A stretch of DNA of 64,000 bases from Streptomyces cellulosae. Its GTDB lineage: Bacteria; Actinomycetota; Actinomycetes; Streptomycetales; Streptomycetaceae. The stretch lies in the NCBI RefSeq assembly GCF_000721105.1, contig NZ_JOEV01000025.1:310001-374000 (forward strand), written 5' to 3'. A program made the position numbers and the translations under genes. Shown here in pieces: positions 25,120 to 34,589 of the stretch (position 1 is its first letter; each line of letters begins with the position of its first letter). The notes under the pieces were generated by a model. That model had not been told where the DNA came from and made no database searches. It saw only the letters and a list, made by a program, of their open reading frames with translations.

Positions 25120-25331
25120 GGAACCCCCGAGAACCACCACAGGTCCCGCGGACTCCCGAGACCCCAGAGGTCCAGAGAACTCCCGAGACCCAAGAGATCC
25201 CGAGAACCTCGATTTTCCCAGACACCCAGACACCCAGAGACCCAGAGACCCAGGAACTCAGAGACCCCGAGAACTGCGAGAGCACTGCGAGAGAACGCCG
25301 AGAGAACTCCGAGACACCTCCGAGAAGAGAG
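25120..25331 (+). repeat. Low-complexity, T-poor GAGACCC-type repeat in the leader of the CBS gene
   Basis: About 210 bases composed of degenerate copies of agacccagag / ccgagagaactc, nearly free of T on the plus strand. The segment includes acccagacacccagagaccc. It fills most of the gap between the phosphatase stop and the CBS start. A transcript would be almost unable to form strong structure. It breaks the base composition of the neighbourhood. Confidence 0.75.
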
Positions 25332-25338
25332 GCACGTC

Positions 25339-25758
25339 ATGACCCAGCACGTCAGCGACATCATGACCAGCGCCCCGGTCACCGTCGAACCGCAGACGTC
25401 CGTGACCGCCGTCGCCCGCATCATGCGCGACCAGGACCTCGGTGCCGTCCTGGTCGTGGACGGCGACAACCTGCGCGGCCTGGTCACCGACCGCGACCTC
25501 GTGGTACGCGCGGTCGCCGAGGGCGGCGACCCCGAGCAGACCACCGTCTCCGGCGCGTGCAGCGACGACCTGGTCACCGTCACCCCCGAGGACGAGGTGG
25601 ACCGCGCGATCGAGCTCATGCGCGAACACGCCGTACGCCGTGTCCCGGTCGTGGAGAACGGCCACCCCGTCGGCATCGTCGCCATGGCCGACCTGGCCAT
25701 GGAACGCGACCCGGACTCCGCCCTGGGCGACATCAGCGCGGCCAAGCCCAACACCTGA
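25339..25758 (+). CDS. CBS-domain-pair protein
   Basis: Soluble protein of 139 residues consisting of two CBS motifs. CBS1 (about 8-65) shows MTSAPVTVEPQTSVTAVARI and DLGAVLVVDGDNLRGLVTDRD; CBS2 (about 73-130) shows VTPEDEVDRAIELMREHAVR and RVPVVENGHPVGIVAMADL. CBS pairs bind adenine nucleotides and commonly appear as free-standing stress or hypoxia proteins in actinobacteria. Start ATG preceded by GAGAGG. The following gene is a cytochrome b, fitting an energy-status role, though that link is inference. Confidence 0.9.
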   Translation: MTQHVSDIMTSAPVTVEPQTSVTAVARIMRDQDLGAVLVVDGDNLRGLVTDRDLVVRAVAEGGDPEQTTVSGACSDDLVTVTPEDEVDRAIELMREHAVRRVPVVENGHPVGIVAMADLAMERDPDSALGDISAAKPNT

Positions 25759-25874
25759 GCGAGGCCGGCCCGGCCCAGCACCCGTTCGGGTACTTCCCGG
25801 CCGTCCCGTACTCGGCACCGTCTCCCCTGGGGGAGGCACACACCGCGGTGTCGAGACGCGGGAGGCGGTCGGGG

Positions 25875-27371
25875 ATGGAACGTGAGCGGTCGGGGCCGGG
25901 GGAACGGCTCGCCGACGCGGCGGACGGCCGCCTGCCCGTCCTCGACGGCGGCGGCCGTCTGCTGCGCAAGGCGTTCCCCGACCACTGGTCGTTCCTCCTG
26001 GGCGAACTGGCTCTCTACAGCCTCCTCGTCCTCGTCCTGACCGGCACCTGGCTGACCTTCTTCTTCGCGCCCGAGATGGGTGAGGTGGTGTACCAGGGCG
26101 GGTACGTGCCGCTGCGGGGTGTGCGCATGTCCGCGGCCTTCGACTCCACCCTCCGCATCAGCTTCGACATCCGCGGCGGGCTCCTGATGCGGCAGGTGCA
26201 CCACTGGGCCGCCCTCGTCTTCGTCGCCGCGATCGGACTGCACCTGCTGCGGATCTTCTTCACCGGTGCCTTCCGCCGGCCCCGGGAGCTCAACTGGGTC
26301 ATCGGGCTCACGCTCTTCATGCTGGCGCTCGCCGAAGGCTTCGCGGGCTACTCCCTCCCCGACGACCTGCTGTCCGGCACGGGACTGCGCATCGCGCAGG
26401 GCATCATGCTGTCGATTCCCCTCGTCGGCACCTACATCAGCATGTTCGTCTTCGGCGCCCAGTTCCCGGGCGAGGAGATCGTCACCCGGCTCTACCCGCT
26501 GCACATCCTGCTGCTGCCGGGAGCACTGATCGGCCTGGTCACCGTGCACCTGATCCTGGTGTTCCACCTCAAGCACACCCAGTGGGGCGGCCCGGGCCGC
26601 ACCCGGCGCAACGCCGTCGGCAAGCCCCTCTTCCCGCAATTCACCGCGTCCTCCACCGGCCTCTCCCTGATCGTCTTCGGCGTCCTCGCGCTGCTCGGCG
26701 GCCTGGCCCAGATCAACCCCGTGTGGGCGTACGGCCCCTACCGCCCCGACCTGGCCTCGACCGGCTCCCAGCCCGACTGGTACGTCGGATTCCTCGAGGG
26801 CGCGCTGCGGCTCGTACCGCCGTGGGAGACCAGCCTCGCCGGTCACACCCTGATGTGGAACGTGCTGCTTCCGGCGGTCGTCCTGCCGGGGCTGCTGTTC
26901 CTCGTCCTGTACCTCCACCCGTTCGTCGAACAGCGCCTGACCGGCGAGGGCCGGCAGGAGCAGCACCTGTGCGACCGCCCGAGGGAGCGTCCCGTGCGTA
27001 CCGCACTCGGCGCCGCCGGGATCACCTTCTACGGCGTCCTGCTGCTGGCCGGCGGCAACGACGTCGTCGCGCAGACCTTCCGCATCTCGCTGAACACCCT
27101 GACCTGGGTCCTGCGCACGGCCCTGGTCGTGGGCCCGGTCCTCGCGTTCCTGCTCACCCGGCGACTGTGCCACGCCCTGATGGCCGCCGAGCGCGAACAC
27201 CTCGTGGACGGGGTGGAGACCGGTGAGGTACGGCAGACCGTGGAGGGAGGTTACGAGGGCGAGCACCGTCCGCTGAGCACCGACCGCCCCGGAGCCCCGC
27301 TCAGTCCTGTCGGCCGGCGTACTGGAACACCAGCCCCAGAACACCCCGAGCCAGCACCGCGCCGCCGATGA
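25875..27371 (+). CDS. qcrB: Cytochrome bc complex cytochrome b subunit (QcrB-like), second copy
   Basis: Complete QcrB-like protein of 498 residues. The heme-ligand His pairs are visible in MRQVHHWAALVFVAAIGLHL and YPLHILL...TVHLILVFHLKH; YSLPDDLLSGTGLR, INPVWAYGPYRPD and QPDWYVGFLEGALRL follow as in the gene at the left edge. Eight or more membrane helices, with the C-terminal helices after residue 370 and a charged, Pro-rich tail. There is no qcrA or qcrC beside it; ctaF and ctaD lie convergently. Its last 71 bases overlap the 3' end of ctaF on the opposite strand. Start ATG at 25875 gives an N-terminus matching the paralogue. Confidence 0.9.
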   Translation: MERERSGPGERLADAADGRLPVLDGGGRLLRKAFPDHWSFLLGELALYSLLVLVLTGTWLTFFFAPEMGEVVYQGGYVPLRGVRMSAAFDSTLRISFDIRGGLLMRQVHHWAALVFVAAIGLHLLRIFFTGAFRRPRELNWVIGLTLFMLALAEGFAGYSLPDDLLSGTGLRIAQGIMLSIPLVGTYISMFVFGAQFPGEEIVTRLYPLHILLLPGALIGLVTVHLILVFHLKHTQWGGPGRTRRNAVGKPLFPQFTASSTGLSLIVFGVLALLGGLAQINPVWAYGPYRPDLASTGSQPDWYVGFLEGALRLVPPWETSLAGHTLMWNVLLPAVVLPGLLFLVLYLHPFVEQRLTGEGRQEQHLCDRPRERPVRTALGAAGITFYGVLLLAGGNDVVAQTFRISLNTLTWVLRTALVVGPVLAFLLTRRLCHALMAAEREHLVDGVETGEVRQTVEGGYEGEHRPLSTDRPGAPLSPVGRRTGTPAPEHPEPAPRRR

Positions 27372-27690
27372 GGAACAGCCACAGCCCGTAGACCACCCCC
27401 AGGGCGGTGACCGCGAACCCCAGCGCGGTCACCACGGGCCACCGGCTGTCCGGCGGGAAGAACTCCAACGGTCCCGCCCCGTCGGCCACTTCGGCGTCGG
27501 CGCGGTCCTGCGGGCGCCGCCCCTTGCGCCGGTACTGCACCGCGCCGAAGAAGGAGATGACGGCGGCCATCAGGAACGCGATCACGAGTGCCGCCGTACC
27601 GGCCGGCTCCCCGGACCACCAGCCGTACAGGGCGGCCACCCCCGCGAAGAACAGCGCGACCCCGCCGAACAGCAACGACTCGGTCCTCAT
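27301..27690 (-). CDS. ctaF: Cytochrome c oxidase subunit IV (CtaF-like)
   Basis: Protein of 129 residues with four hydrophobic segments in two pairs ([74 protein letters not shown]) and the central [16 protein letters not shown] motif typical of actinobacterial CtaF. It overlaps the stop of ctaD by four bases (ATGA), so the two are translationally coupled. Its 3' end overlaps the convergent cytochrome b gene by 71 bases. Confidence 0.88.
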   Translation of the reverse strand: MRTESLLFGGVALFFAGVAALYGWWSGEPAGTAALVIAFLMAAVISFFGAVQYRRKGRRPQDRADAEVADGAGPLEFFPPDSRWPVVTALGFAVTALGVVYGLWLFLIGGAVLARGVLGLVFQYAGRQD

Positions 27691-29360
27691 CGCAGCCCCT
27701 CCCGCTCGGCCCGGCGGACGATCCCCGGATGGTGCAGATCGAACGCCGGCGCCTCGGAGCGCACCCTGGGCAGCGCCGTGAAGTTGTGCCGCGGCGGCGG
27801 GCACCCGGTCGCCCACTCCAGGCCGCGCCCGTACCCCCAGGGGTCGTCGACGGTGACGAACGGCGCGTACCGGGCGGTGCGCCACACGTTGTAGAGGAAC
27901 GGCAGCGTGGACAGCCCGACCAGGAACGCCCCCGCCGACGACAGCGAGTTGAGCAGGGTGAAGCCGTCGGCGGGCAGGTAGTCGGCGTAGCGGCGGGGCA
28001 TGCCCTCCTCGCCCAGCCAGTGCTGCACCAGGAAGGTCAGATGGAACGCCGGGAACAGCAGCCAGAAGTGCAGCTTCCCCAGCCGCTCGTCGAGCATCCT
28101 GCCGGTGAACTTGGGCCACCAGAAGTAGAACCCGGCGAACATCGCGAACACGACGGTGCCGAAGAGCACGTAATGCAGATGCGCCACGATGAAGTACGAG
28201 TCGGTGAGGTGGAAGTCGAGCGGCGGCGAGGCGATGAGCACCCCGCTCAACCCGCCCGGCAGGAACGACAGCAAGAATCCGAGCGCCCACAGCATCGGTG
28301 TCTCGAAGGACAGCGAGCCGCCCCGCAGGGTGCCGATCCACGCGAAGAACTTGATGCCGGTGGGCACGGCGATCAGGAACGACATCACCGAGAAGAACGG
28401 CAACAGCACCGCCCCGGTGGCGAACATGTGGTGCGCCCACACCACCGCGGACAGCATGGTGATCGCGATCGTGGCGCCGATCAGCGGCAGATAGCCGAAC
28501 AGCGGCTTGCGGGAGAACACCGGCAGGATCTCGGTGACGATCCCGAAGAACGGCAGGGCCACGATGTACACCTCGGGATGACCGAAGAACCAGAACAGGT
28601 GCTGCCACAGCAGCGCCCCGCCGTTCGCCGCGTCGAAGACGTGCGCGCCGAACTTCCGGTCCGCCTCCAGCGCCAGCAGCGCGGCCGTCAGCACCGGGAA
28701 CGCGGGCAGCACCAGGATCGAGGTGAACAGTACATTCCAGGTGAAAATCGGCATCCGGAACATCGTCATCCCGGGGGCGCGCAGACACATGACGGTGGCG
28801 ATGAAGTTGACCGCGCCCAGTGTCGTCGACACGCCCGTCACCACCAGACCCATCACCCACAGGTCGCCGCCCGCACCGGGGGAGTGGTAGGCGCTGTTGA
28901 GCGGGGCATAGGCGAACCAGCCGAACGCCGCCGCACCGCCCGGCACCACGAACCCGGACACGACCATCAGCCCCCCGAACAGGTACATCCAGTAGGACAG
29001 CGCGTTCAGCCGGGGGAAGGCCACGTCCGGAGCGCCGATCTGCAGCGGCATCACCGCGTTCGCGAAACCGGCGAACATCGGCGTCGCGAACAGCAACATC
29101 ATGATCGTGCCGTGGATCGTGAAGAGCTGGTTGTAGGTGTGCTCGTTCACGAACTGCAGTCCCGGACGGGCCAGTTCGGCCCGTATGGCCAGCGCCAGCA
29201 GGCCGCCCAGCAGGAAGAACCCGAAGGCCGTCACCATGTACAACCGGCCGATCACCTTGTGGTCGGTCGTCGAGGTCCAGCGCAGCAGCGCTCTGCCGAG
29301 CGAGCGCTCGGGGACGGTGTGCCGCCGGCCGGTGACATCGCCCTCCGACAGATCCGTCAT
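27687..29360 (-). CDS. ctaD: Cytochrome c oxidase subunit I (CtaD)
   Basis: Heme-copper oxidase catalytic subunit of 557 residues, about 12 membrane helices. Ligands visible: His83 for heme a ([10 protein letters not shown]), CuB ligands His261 with the cross-linked Tyr265 (GHPEVY) and His310/His311 (WAHHMFATG), and His394/His396 for hemes a3 and a (AHLHYVLFG). The GHPEVY glutamate of the D channel is present, indicating an A1-type oxidase. ctaF follows; ctaC and ctaE (subunits II and III) are not in the window, so this is an extra copy that must borrow partners. ATG at 29360. Confidence 0.95.
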   Translation of the reverse strand: MTDLSEGDVTGRRHTVPERSLGRALLRWTSTTDHKVIGRLYMVTAFGFFLLGGLLALAIRAELARPGLQFVNEHTYNQLFTIHGTIMMLLFATPMFAGFANAVMPLQIGAPDVAFPRLNALSYWMYLFGGLMVVSGFVVPGGAAAFGWFAYAPLNSAYHSPGAGGDLWVMGLVVTGVSTTLGAVNFIATVMCLRAPGMTMFRMPIFTWNVLFTSILVLPAFPVLTAALLALEADRKFGAHVFDAANGGALLWQHLFWFFGHPEVYIVALPFFGIVTEILPVFSRKPLFGYLPLIGATIAITMLSAVVWAHHMFATGAVLLPFFSVMSFLIAVPTGIKFFAWIGTLRGGSLSFETPMLWALGFLLSFLPGGLSGVLIASPPLDFHLTDSYFIVAHLHYVLFGTVVFAMFAGFYFWWPKFTGRMLDERLGKLHFWLLFPAFHLTFLVQHWLGEEGMPRRYADYLPADGFTLLNSLSSAGAFLVGLSTLPFLYNVWRTARYAPFVTVDDPWGYGRGLEWATGCPPPRHNFTALPRVRSEAPAFDLHHPGIVRRAEREGLR

Positions 29361-29635
29361 CGTCCTCCTCGGCCGCCGCCTCGTCCTGATGCCGTGTCGT
29401 CCCGCTCAGGTGCGCCGTCGTCCTGCTCCCGGACCGCGGCGTCCTGCTGGCGGGCCGCGGTGACGCTACCGCCGCCGTCCGGGCGGGGGATCACGCCACG
29501 CCCAGGGGGTGCGCCCGGATCACCTCGTTTGCCCGGACCGCCTCCGGGGACCCGGAGGGGCAGCACGAAAGGACGGAGCCGCCCGGCCCGGAGTGGGCGG
29601 CGGCAGGACGGGACGCAGAAGGAAGATGAACGGCC

Positions 29636-29815
29636 GTGACCGCGCAGATCAGTGAGAACCCCGTTGTCCGACGCCCCGAGACGGGCTGGTCGAGGGCCCG
29701 CCGCCTGCGCGGCGCGCGCGCCCTGCGGACCTGCCTGCCGGCGGTCGAGGAGAAGAACACACCGCGCACGGCGCAGGGCGGGACAGAGCAGAACATCTTC
29801 CGCGGCGAGGACTGA
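29636..29815 (+). CDS. Small hypothetical protein
   Basis: Open frame of 59 codons from a GTG, with GAAGGAAG ten bases upstream and very high third-position GC, as expected for a translated Streptomyces gene. The product begins MTAQISENPVVRRPETGW, is rich in Arg, and ends EQNIFRGED. No membrane segment or recognised motif. It lies between the divergent ctaD and rmlA genes. Confidence 0.4.
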   Translation: MTAQISENPVVRRPETGWSRARRLRGARALRTCLPAVEEKNTPRTAQGGTEQNIFRGED

Positions 29816-29932
29816 CCCCCGCAGCGTGCCGACCGGCGGGCCGCCCGTTCCGCCGCCGCGTGTAAACCGGCGGGCCGTCCGTTCGCCATGATCCGTTCCC
29901 TGGACGTGGGGCGACGGACTATGGTGAAGCAG

Positions 29933-31000
29933 ATGAAGGCACTCGTGCTGTCCGGGGGCGCCGGGACACGGCTGAGGCCGATCACCCACACCTCGGCCAA
30001 ACAACTCGTACCAGTGGCGAACAGGGCTGTCCTCTTCTACGGCCTCGAATCCCTCGCCGCGGCCGGTATCACCGACGTGGGCATGATCGTCGGCGACACC
30101 GCCGCGGAGATCCAGGAAGCCGTCGGGGACGGGTCGAAGTTCGGCCTGGACATCACCTACATCCCCCAGGAGCAGCCGCTGGGCCTGGCCCACGCGGTGC
30201 TGATCGCCCAGGACTACCTCGGCGACGACGACTTCGTGATGTACCTGGGCGACAACTTCATCGTCGGCGGCATCACCGACCTCGTCGACGAGTTCCGCGG
30301 CAACCGGCCCGACGCCCAGATCCTCCTCACCCGGGTAGCCGACCCACGCTCCTTCGGCGTCGCCGAAATCGGCCCCGAGGGACAGGTCATCGGCCTGGAG
30401 GAGAAACCGGAGCGCCCGCGCAGCGACCTCGCCCTGGTCGGCGTCTACCTGTTCACGCCCCGGATCCACGAGGCGGTGCGTTCCATCGAGCCGTCCTGGC
30501 GGGGCGAGCTGGAGATCACCCACGCCCTCCAGCACCTCATCGACTCCCGCGCCGACGTCCGCTCCACGGTCATCACGGGCTACTGGAAGGACACCGGCAA
30601 CGTCACCGACATGCTGGAGGTCAACCGGCGGGTCCTGGAGACCCTCGACCGGCGTATCGACGGCGAGACCGACGAGAGGTCCGAGACCATCGGGCGGGTC
30701 GTGCTGGAGGAAGGCGCCCGCATCGTCAACTCGCGTGTGGTCGGCCCCGTCGTCATCGGCGCCGGCACCCTGGTCAGTGACTCCTACGTCGGTCCCTTCA
30801 CCTCCGTCGCGGAGAACTGCCGGATCACCGACAGCGAGCTGGAGTTCTCCATCGTGCTGCGGGACTCCTCGATCCGCGGGGTGGGCCGGATCGAGGCCTC
30901 CCTGATCGGCCGCCATGTCGAGGTGACCCCGGCACCGAGCGTGCCCCGGGCCCACCGGCTCGTCCTCGGTGACCACAGCAAGGTGCAGATCCATTCATGA
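29933..31000 (+). CDS. rmlA: Glucose-1-phosphate thymidylyltransferase, long (StrD-like) form
   Basis: Nucleotidyltransferase of 355 residues that makes dTDP-glucose from glucose 1-phosphate and dTTP, the first step to dTDP-deoxysugars. The signature LSGGAGTRLRPITHTSAKQL opens the protein; MYLGDNFIVGG, GLEEKPERPRSD and VITGYWKDTGN are typical. Residues beyond about 240 form a left-handed beta-helix-like extension (IGRVVLEEGARIVNSRVVG) found in the long StrD-type enzymes rather than the shorter RfbA. Start ATG at 29933 chosen at the conserved MKALVLSGG. The stop overlaps the next, decayed, frame by four bases. Confidence 0.9.
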   Translation: MKALVLSGGAGTRLRPITHTSAKQLVPVANRAVLFYGLESLAAAGITDVGMIVGDTAAEIQEAVGDGSKFGLDITYIPQEQPLGLAHAVLIAQDYLGDDDFVMYLGDNFIVGGITDLVDEFRGNRPDAQILLTRVADPRSFGVAEIGPEGQVIGLEEKPERPRSDLALVGVYLFTPRIHEAVRSIEPSWRGELEITHALQHLIDSRADVRSTVITGYWKDTGNVTDMLEVNRRVLETLDRRIDGETDERSETIGRVVLEEGARIVNSRVVGPVVIGAGTLVSDSYVGPFTSVAENCRITDSELEFSIVLRDSSIRGVGRIEASLIGRHVEVTPAPSVPRAHRLVLGDHSKVQIHS

Positions 31001-31578
31001 ACCTCCTCGTCACCGGCGCCGCCGGGTTCACCGGCTCCGCCCACGTCCGCACCCGCCGCGCGCCCGAGGAGCCCGCCGCGCCCCGCGCCACCGTGCTGGA
31101 TGAGCCCACCTGCGCCGGCACCCTCGACAACCTCGAACTCGGCCATCCCCGGCTGGAGTCGCGGTACGGCGTCCGCGGCCGCGGCTTCGTCCGCACGATG
31201 ACCGAGCCCGAGGCCCGCCGCGACACCGTGGACATCGTCGACGACCAGCGCGGCAGCCGGCCTGGAGCGCCGACGTCGCCGAGCGGATCGCCCGACCTCG
31301 GCCCCCGGACCGGCCGGGACGTGAGTGGTGTCCCGCACGCCACCAGCTCCGGAGAGACCACCTGGTACGACCTGGCCCGCGAGGTGTTCCTCCTCGAGGC
31401 CGACCCGGACCGGGTGCACCCGGTCGGCGGCGTGGCCTTCGTCCGGCCCGCGCCCCGACCCGCCTACAGCGCCCTCGCGCACGGCCGCCGGCAGTCCCTG
31501 GGCCTGCCGCCGCTGCGTGACCGGCGTTCTGCCCTGCATGAAGCCCTTCCTCGAATCCGCAAGGAGTCGCCCGCGTGA
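30997..31578 (+). pseudogene. rmlB/rmlD hybrid remnant (dTDP-rhamnose pathway)
   Basis: A 193-codon open frame whose first about 50 residues (MNLLVTGAAGFTGSAHVRT, LDEPTCAGTLDNLELGHPRL) match the start of dTDP-glucose 4,6-dehydratase (RmlB), while the rest matches the C-terminal third of dTDP-4-dehydrorhamnose reductase (RmlD): FVRTMTEPEARRDTVDIVDD, SSGETTWYDLAREVF, LGLPPLRDRRSALHEALPRI. At about 31265-31300 the conserved RmlD segment WSADVAERIAR is encoded in the +1 frame, so compensating frameshifts are also present. A deletion joining the two genes, followed by drift, explains this. The product cannot do either reaction, having lost both catalytic cores. It overlaps rmlA (ATGA) and the following gene (GTGA), so it may still be translated as a coupling element. 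Confidence 0.8.
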
Positions 31579-32378
31579 AACGCCATGAGTTCCTCCGGGA
31601 GCTGCACAAGGTCAGCGCCAACCGCAACTACCTGGAGATCGGCGTCAACGACGGCCGCAGCCTGACGTTGTCCCGTGTCCCCAGTATCGCCATCGACCCG
31701 GCCTTCAAGGTGGTCACCGAGATCCGCTGCGACGTCCATCTGGTGAAGGCCACCAGTGACGACTTCTTCGCCCGTGAGAACCCCCTCCAGCACCTCAAGG
31801 GCGGCCGGCACCCCGTGCGCAACCTGCGCAAGGGCCGCAGCCCCATCGGTTACTGGCGGCGCACCACGCTCGACCTGTCGTTCATCGACGGCATGCACCT
31901 GTTCGAGTACGCGCTGCGCGACTTCATGAACGTGGAGAAGCACTCGGACTGGGGAAGCGTGATCGTCCTCGACGACATGCTGCCGCGCAACATCGACGAG
32001 GCGGCCCGCGACCGGCACACCGGCGCCTGGACCGGTGACGTCTACAAGGTGGTGGAGGTCCTCAACCGCTACCGCCCGGACCTCGTCACCGTCCTGGTCG
32101 ACACGCAGCCCACCGGTCAGCTCGTCGTCTTCGGCGCCGACCCGGACAACACCACGCTGCACGACAAGTACGACGAGATCATGGCCGAGTTCAAGGTGCC
32201 CGACCCGCAGAAGGTGCCCGAGGCGATCCTGGAACGAGTGCAGGCGGTGACGCCGGAGACCCTGGTGCAGGCGCCGTTCTGGCGCGCGCTGGTGAAGGCG
32301 CGCAACCTCGGGGTCGGACGCTCCCGCGGCTGGGAACCGCTGCGCAAGGCGCTGGAGCAGATCTCCGTCAGCCGCTGA
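31575..32378 (+). CDS. Class I SAM-dependent methyltransferase (Methyltransf_24-like)
   Basis: Protein of 267 residues. SAM-binding motif I reads NYLEIGVNDGRSL; an acidic loop (IAIDPAF) and LDLSFIDGMHLFEYALRDF followed by SVIVLDDMLPRN fit sugar or macrocin-type O-methyltransferases. The GTG start overlaps the stop of the rml remnant by four bases, suggesting it belonged to a deoxysugar or cell-surface glycan operon. Target unknown. No membrane segment. Confidence 0.75.
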   Translation: MKRHEFLRELHKVSANRNYLEIGVNDGRSLTLSRVPSIAIDPAFKVVTEIRCDVHLVKATSDDFFARENPLQHLKGGRHPVRNLRKGRSPIGYWRRTTLDLSFIDGMHLFEYALRDFMNVEKHSDWGSVIVLDDMLPRNIDEAARDRHTGAWTGDVYKVVEVLNRYRPDLVTVLVDTQPTGQLVVFGADPDNTTLHDKYDEIMAEFKVPDPQKVPEAILERVQAVTPETLVQAPFWRALVKARNLGVGRSRGWEPLRKALEQISVSR

Positions 32379-32592
32379 GATCCGGGCCGCGCAGGCCCTC
32401 GTAGGAGGCGGAGCAGGTCCGGTCGAGGCGACAGCAGACCGGACCGGCTCCGCCTCCGCGCGTGTGGGCGCCTTGAGTGCTCGGGCGCGACAGCCGCGGC
32501 TCGACGCCGTGCGGCGAGCGCTTCCCGGCTCCGGGACAGCGAGCCGCCGGGCGTCGTCCGCGTACCGCCTCCTGCCGCCCGCACACGGGCGA

Positions 32593-32610
32593 GCCGGCCC
32601 GAAGGCCGGC
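32593..32610. terminator. Short hairpin between convergent genes
   Basis: Seven-base perfect stem (gccggcc/ggccggc) with a CGAA tetraloop, in the 258-base gap between the methyltransferase stop and the GT2 stop. Likely terminator for the minus-strand gene. Confidence 0.4.
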
Positions 32611-32636
32611 CGCCACCTCCGGCGGACCGCCGGCCG

Positions 32637-34589
32637 TCAGGTCCGTCGTGCCTTGATCACGGCGGCCGCCTTCGCACGGACCCGGCCGAGCACCCGCCGC
32701 ACCGTGCGCGCCAGCTGCCGTACAGCGCCGGGGCCCGCCGGACGTACGACCTGGACCGAGCCCGCACCCGCGCGCACGGCGACCGGCAGCGTCAAGAAGC
32801 GGCGCTCCTCCGCCATGGGCGCCGGGCACAGCGCGAGCTGCCGGGCCGGGCCCTTGAGGCCACCGACGGGCAGCGTGGCCTCCAGACGTGCCCCGGAGCC
32901 GTCCGCGTCCGGGGAGAGCGTGGCGGGTACGTCGGTGGGGGTGGGGCCGGTGAGCCGCAGCAGGGCCTCGGTGTCGCCGGACACGTACAGCGGCAGAGGC
33001 GCGCGCAGCCGGTCGCCGGTGACGGTGACGTCCTCGGGGGCGAGCGCGGACAGACCCAGCCGCCGGCCCGCGCGGTCGAGGTCCAGGGCGAGGTGGCCCC
33101 GGTCGGTCCAGTACGGCAGCACCACCCGGCCGGCCACCACACCGGCGGAGGCCGCCGCCCGGCCCTTGTGGGGGACCGGCCCCAGCCGGCCCTCCTTGGT
33201 CCAGCCGCCCAGCCTGACCCGCACGCGGGCGTCCCACAGTCCGCTGTCCGGCGCGGTGCCGTCCGCCGCGGTGGCGGGATCGACGGTGGCCGTGGCCCGC
33301 AGCACCAGCCGGACCTGCTCGCCCCCCTCCACGGGAACGATCTCCCGCGTGAACTCCACGGGCTGGAAGTACTGGGCGGAGCTGGTGCGTTCGCGCAGCA
33401 GCAGGTCCGCCGTGGCCTTCCCGAACTGGTCCACGGTGTCGGCACCCACCCGGCCGATCGCCTCCGCCACGTCCTTCGGAGGATCGGCGAGCGCGGCACC
33501 GGCCGGACCGGCCGGGAACGTCATCGGCTGCCCCCCGATCCGGTACTCGGCACTCAGATCGATCTTCAGTGTGCCGTCCTCCCACCGGATGCTTCCGGGC
33601 TCGGTACTCAGGGCGATGGAGGCCTCCCACTGGGCGAACGCCACGACGTCGTCGAACCGGTCGGTGGCGATCAGACCGGCGATCGTCCGCTGGGTCAGCG
33701 GCAGCCCCGCCGCGACACCGGGCCCGAAACGCTCCACGACGACCTCGCGGATCTCCTCGAAGAGTTCCTTGCGGTAGTCCTCGGGCGCGTCCAGCAGACG
33801 CCGGCCGCGCATCCGCTCGACCATCTCGATCCGCAGCCACCGCCGGTGGAGCCGGTCTTGCAGGGCACCCGGCTCGGTGAACCGGTCGACCACGTCGAGG
33901 GCCTCGCGCAGGTTCTTGAAGTAGCCGACCGGGTCGAAGCGCTGGAAGCCCGCGTTGGACGCGTCCTCGCGCTTGACGTGGTAGTAGCAGACGTAGTCGC
34001 TGAGCACCGACACGTTGTCGGCGCGCAGGAACGCCTCGGTGACGAAGACGTGGTCCTCCAGCCGCCGCCGGCCCTCGGGGAAACGCAGCCCGATGTCGTC
34101 GAGGAACGCCCGCCGGAACATCTTGTGCGGGGTGAGGCTGTCGATCAGCGGGGCGTTCTCCACACTGGCGCGCGGACGGTTGCGGCGGAACAGCTCCACC
34201 GGCACGCCACGGCCCTTGCCGGCCATCTTGCCGATGACGACGTCGGCGCCGTTGGCCACGCCGTAGTCGTACATCCGCTCCAGTGCCTCGTCGCCGAGGT
34301 AGTCGTCGTTGTCGACGAACATCACGTACTCGCCCTCGGAGGCGGCGATGCCGACGTTGCGCGGCTTGCCCGACCAGCCGGAGGGCTCCTGGTGGATCAC
34401 CTTGACCCGGGGGTTCTCGGCCGCGAGCGCGTCGAGCCGGGCGGGTGTCGCGTCGGTGGATCCGTCGTCGACGAAGATCATTTCGTACTCGTCGGGCGGC
34501 AGGGACTGCCGCAGCAGCGAGGAGACGCAGTCCTCGATGTAGATCCCCGGGTTGTAGACGGGAACGATGACGCTGACCTTGACCGGCAT
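32637..34589 (-). CDS. Family 2 glycosyltransferase with large C-terminal beta-rich extension
   Basis: Protein of 650 residues. The GT-A domain occupies about residues 1-230: KVSVIVPVYNPGIYIEDCVS, MIFVDDGSTDATPARLDAL, QEPSGWSGKPRNVGIAASEG, and the metal-binding FVDNDDYLGD; EGRRRLEDHVFVTEAF carries the likely ED catalytic base region. Residues about 230-330 are helical, and about 330-650 appear as repeated beta segments (WEDGTLKIDLSAEYRIG, ARVRVRLGGWTKEGRLG, LALDLDRAGRRLGLSAL), as in some teichoic-acid-type transferases. Soluble; probably adds sugars to a cell-wall or extracellular polymer. It faces the rmlA/methyltransferase genes. ATG at 34589. Confidence 0.85.
   Translation of the reverse strand: MPVKVSVIVPVYNPGIYIEDCVSSLLRQSLPPDEYEMIFVDDGSTDATPARLDALAAENPRVKVIHQEPSGWSGKPRNVGIAASEGEYVMFVDNDDYLGDEALERMYDYGVANGADVVIGKMAGKGRGVPVELFRRNRPRASVENAPLIDSLTPHKMFRRAFLDDIGLRFPEGRRRLEDHVFVTEAFLRADNVSVLSDYVCYYHVKREDASNAGFQRFDPVGYFKNLREALDVVDRFTEPGALQDRLHRRWLRIEMVERMRGRRLLDAPEDYRKELFEEIREVVVERFGPGVAAGLPLTQRTIAGLIATDRFDDVVAFAQWEASIALSTEPGSIRWEDGTLKIDLSAEYRIGGQPMTFPAGPAGAALADPPKDVAEAIGRVGADTVDQFGKATADLLLRERTSSAQYFQPVEFTREIVPVEGGEQVRLVLRATATVDPATAADGTAPDSGLWDARVRVRLGGWTKEGRLGPVPHKGRAAASAGVVAGRVVLPYWTDRGHLALDLDRAGRRLGLSALAPEDVTVTGDRLRAPLPLYVSGDTEALLRLTGPTPTDVPATLSPDADGSGARLEATLPVGGLKGPARQLALCPAPMAEERRFLTLPVAVRAGAGSVQVVRPAGPGAVRQLARTVRRVLGRVRAKAAAVIKARRT

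Noticed and set aside
22508..25285. A 925-codon minus-strand open frame opposite the second SpoIIE gene
   Set aside because: Antisense shadow: Gly/Val/His-rich with no recognisable motif, while the plus strand carries all PP2C and HATPase motifs.
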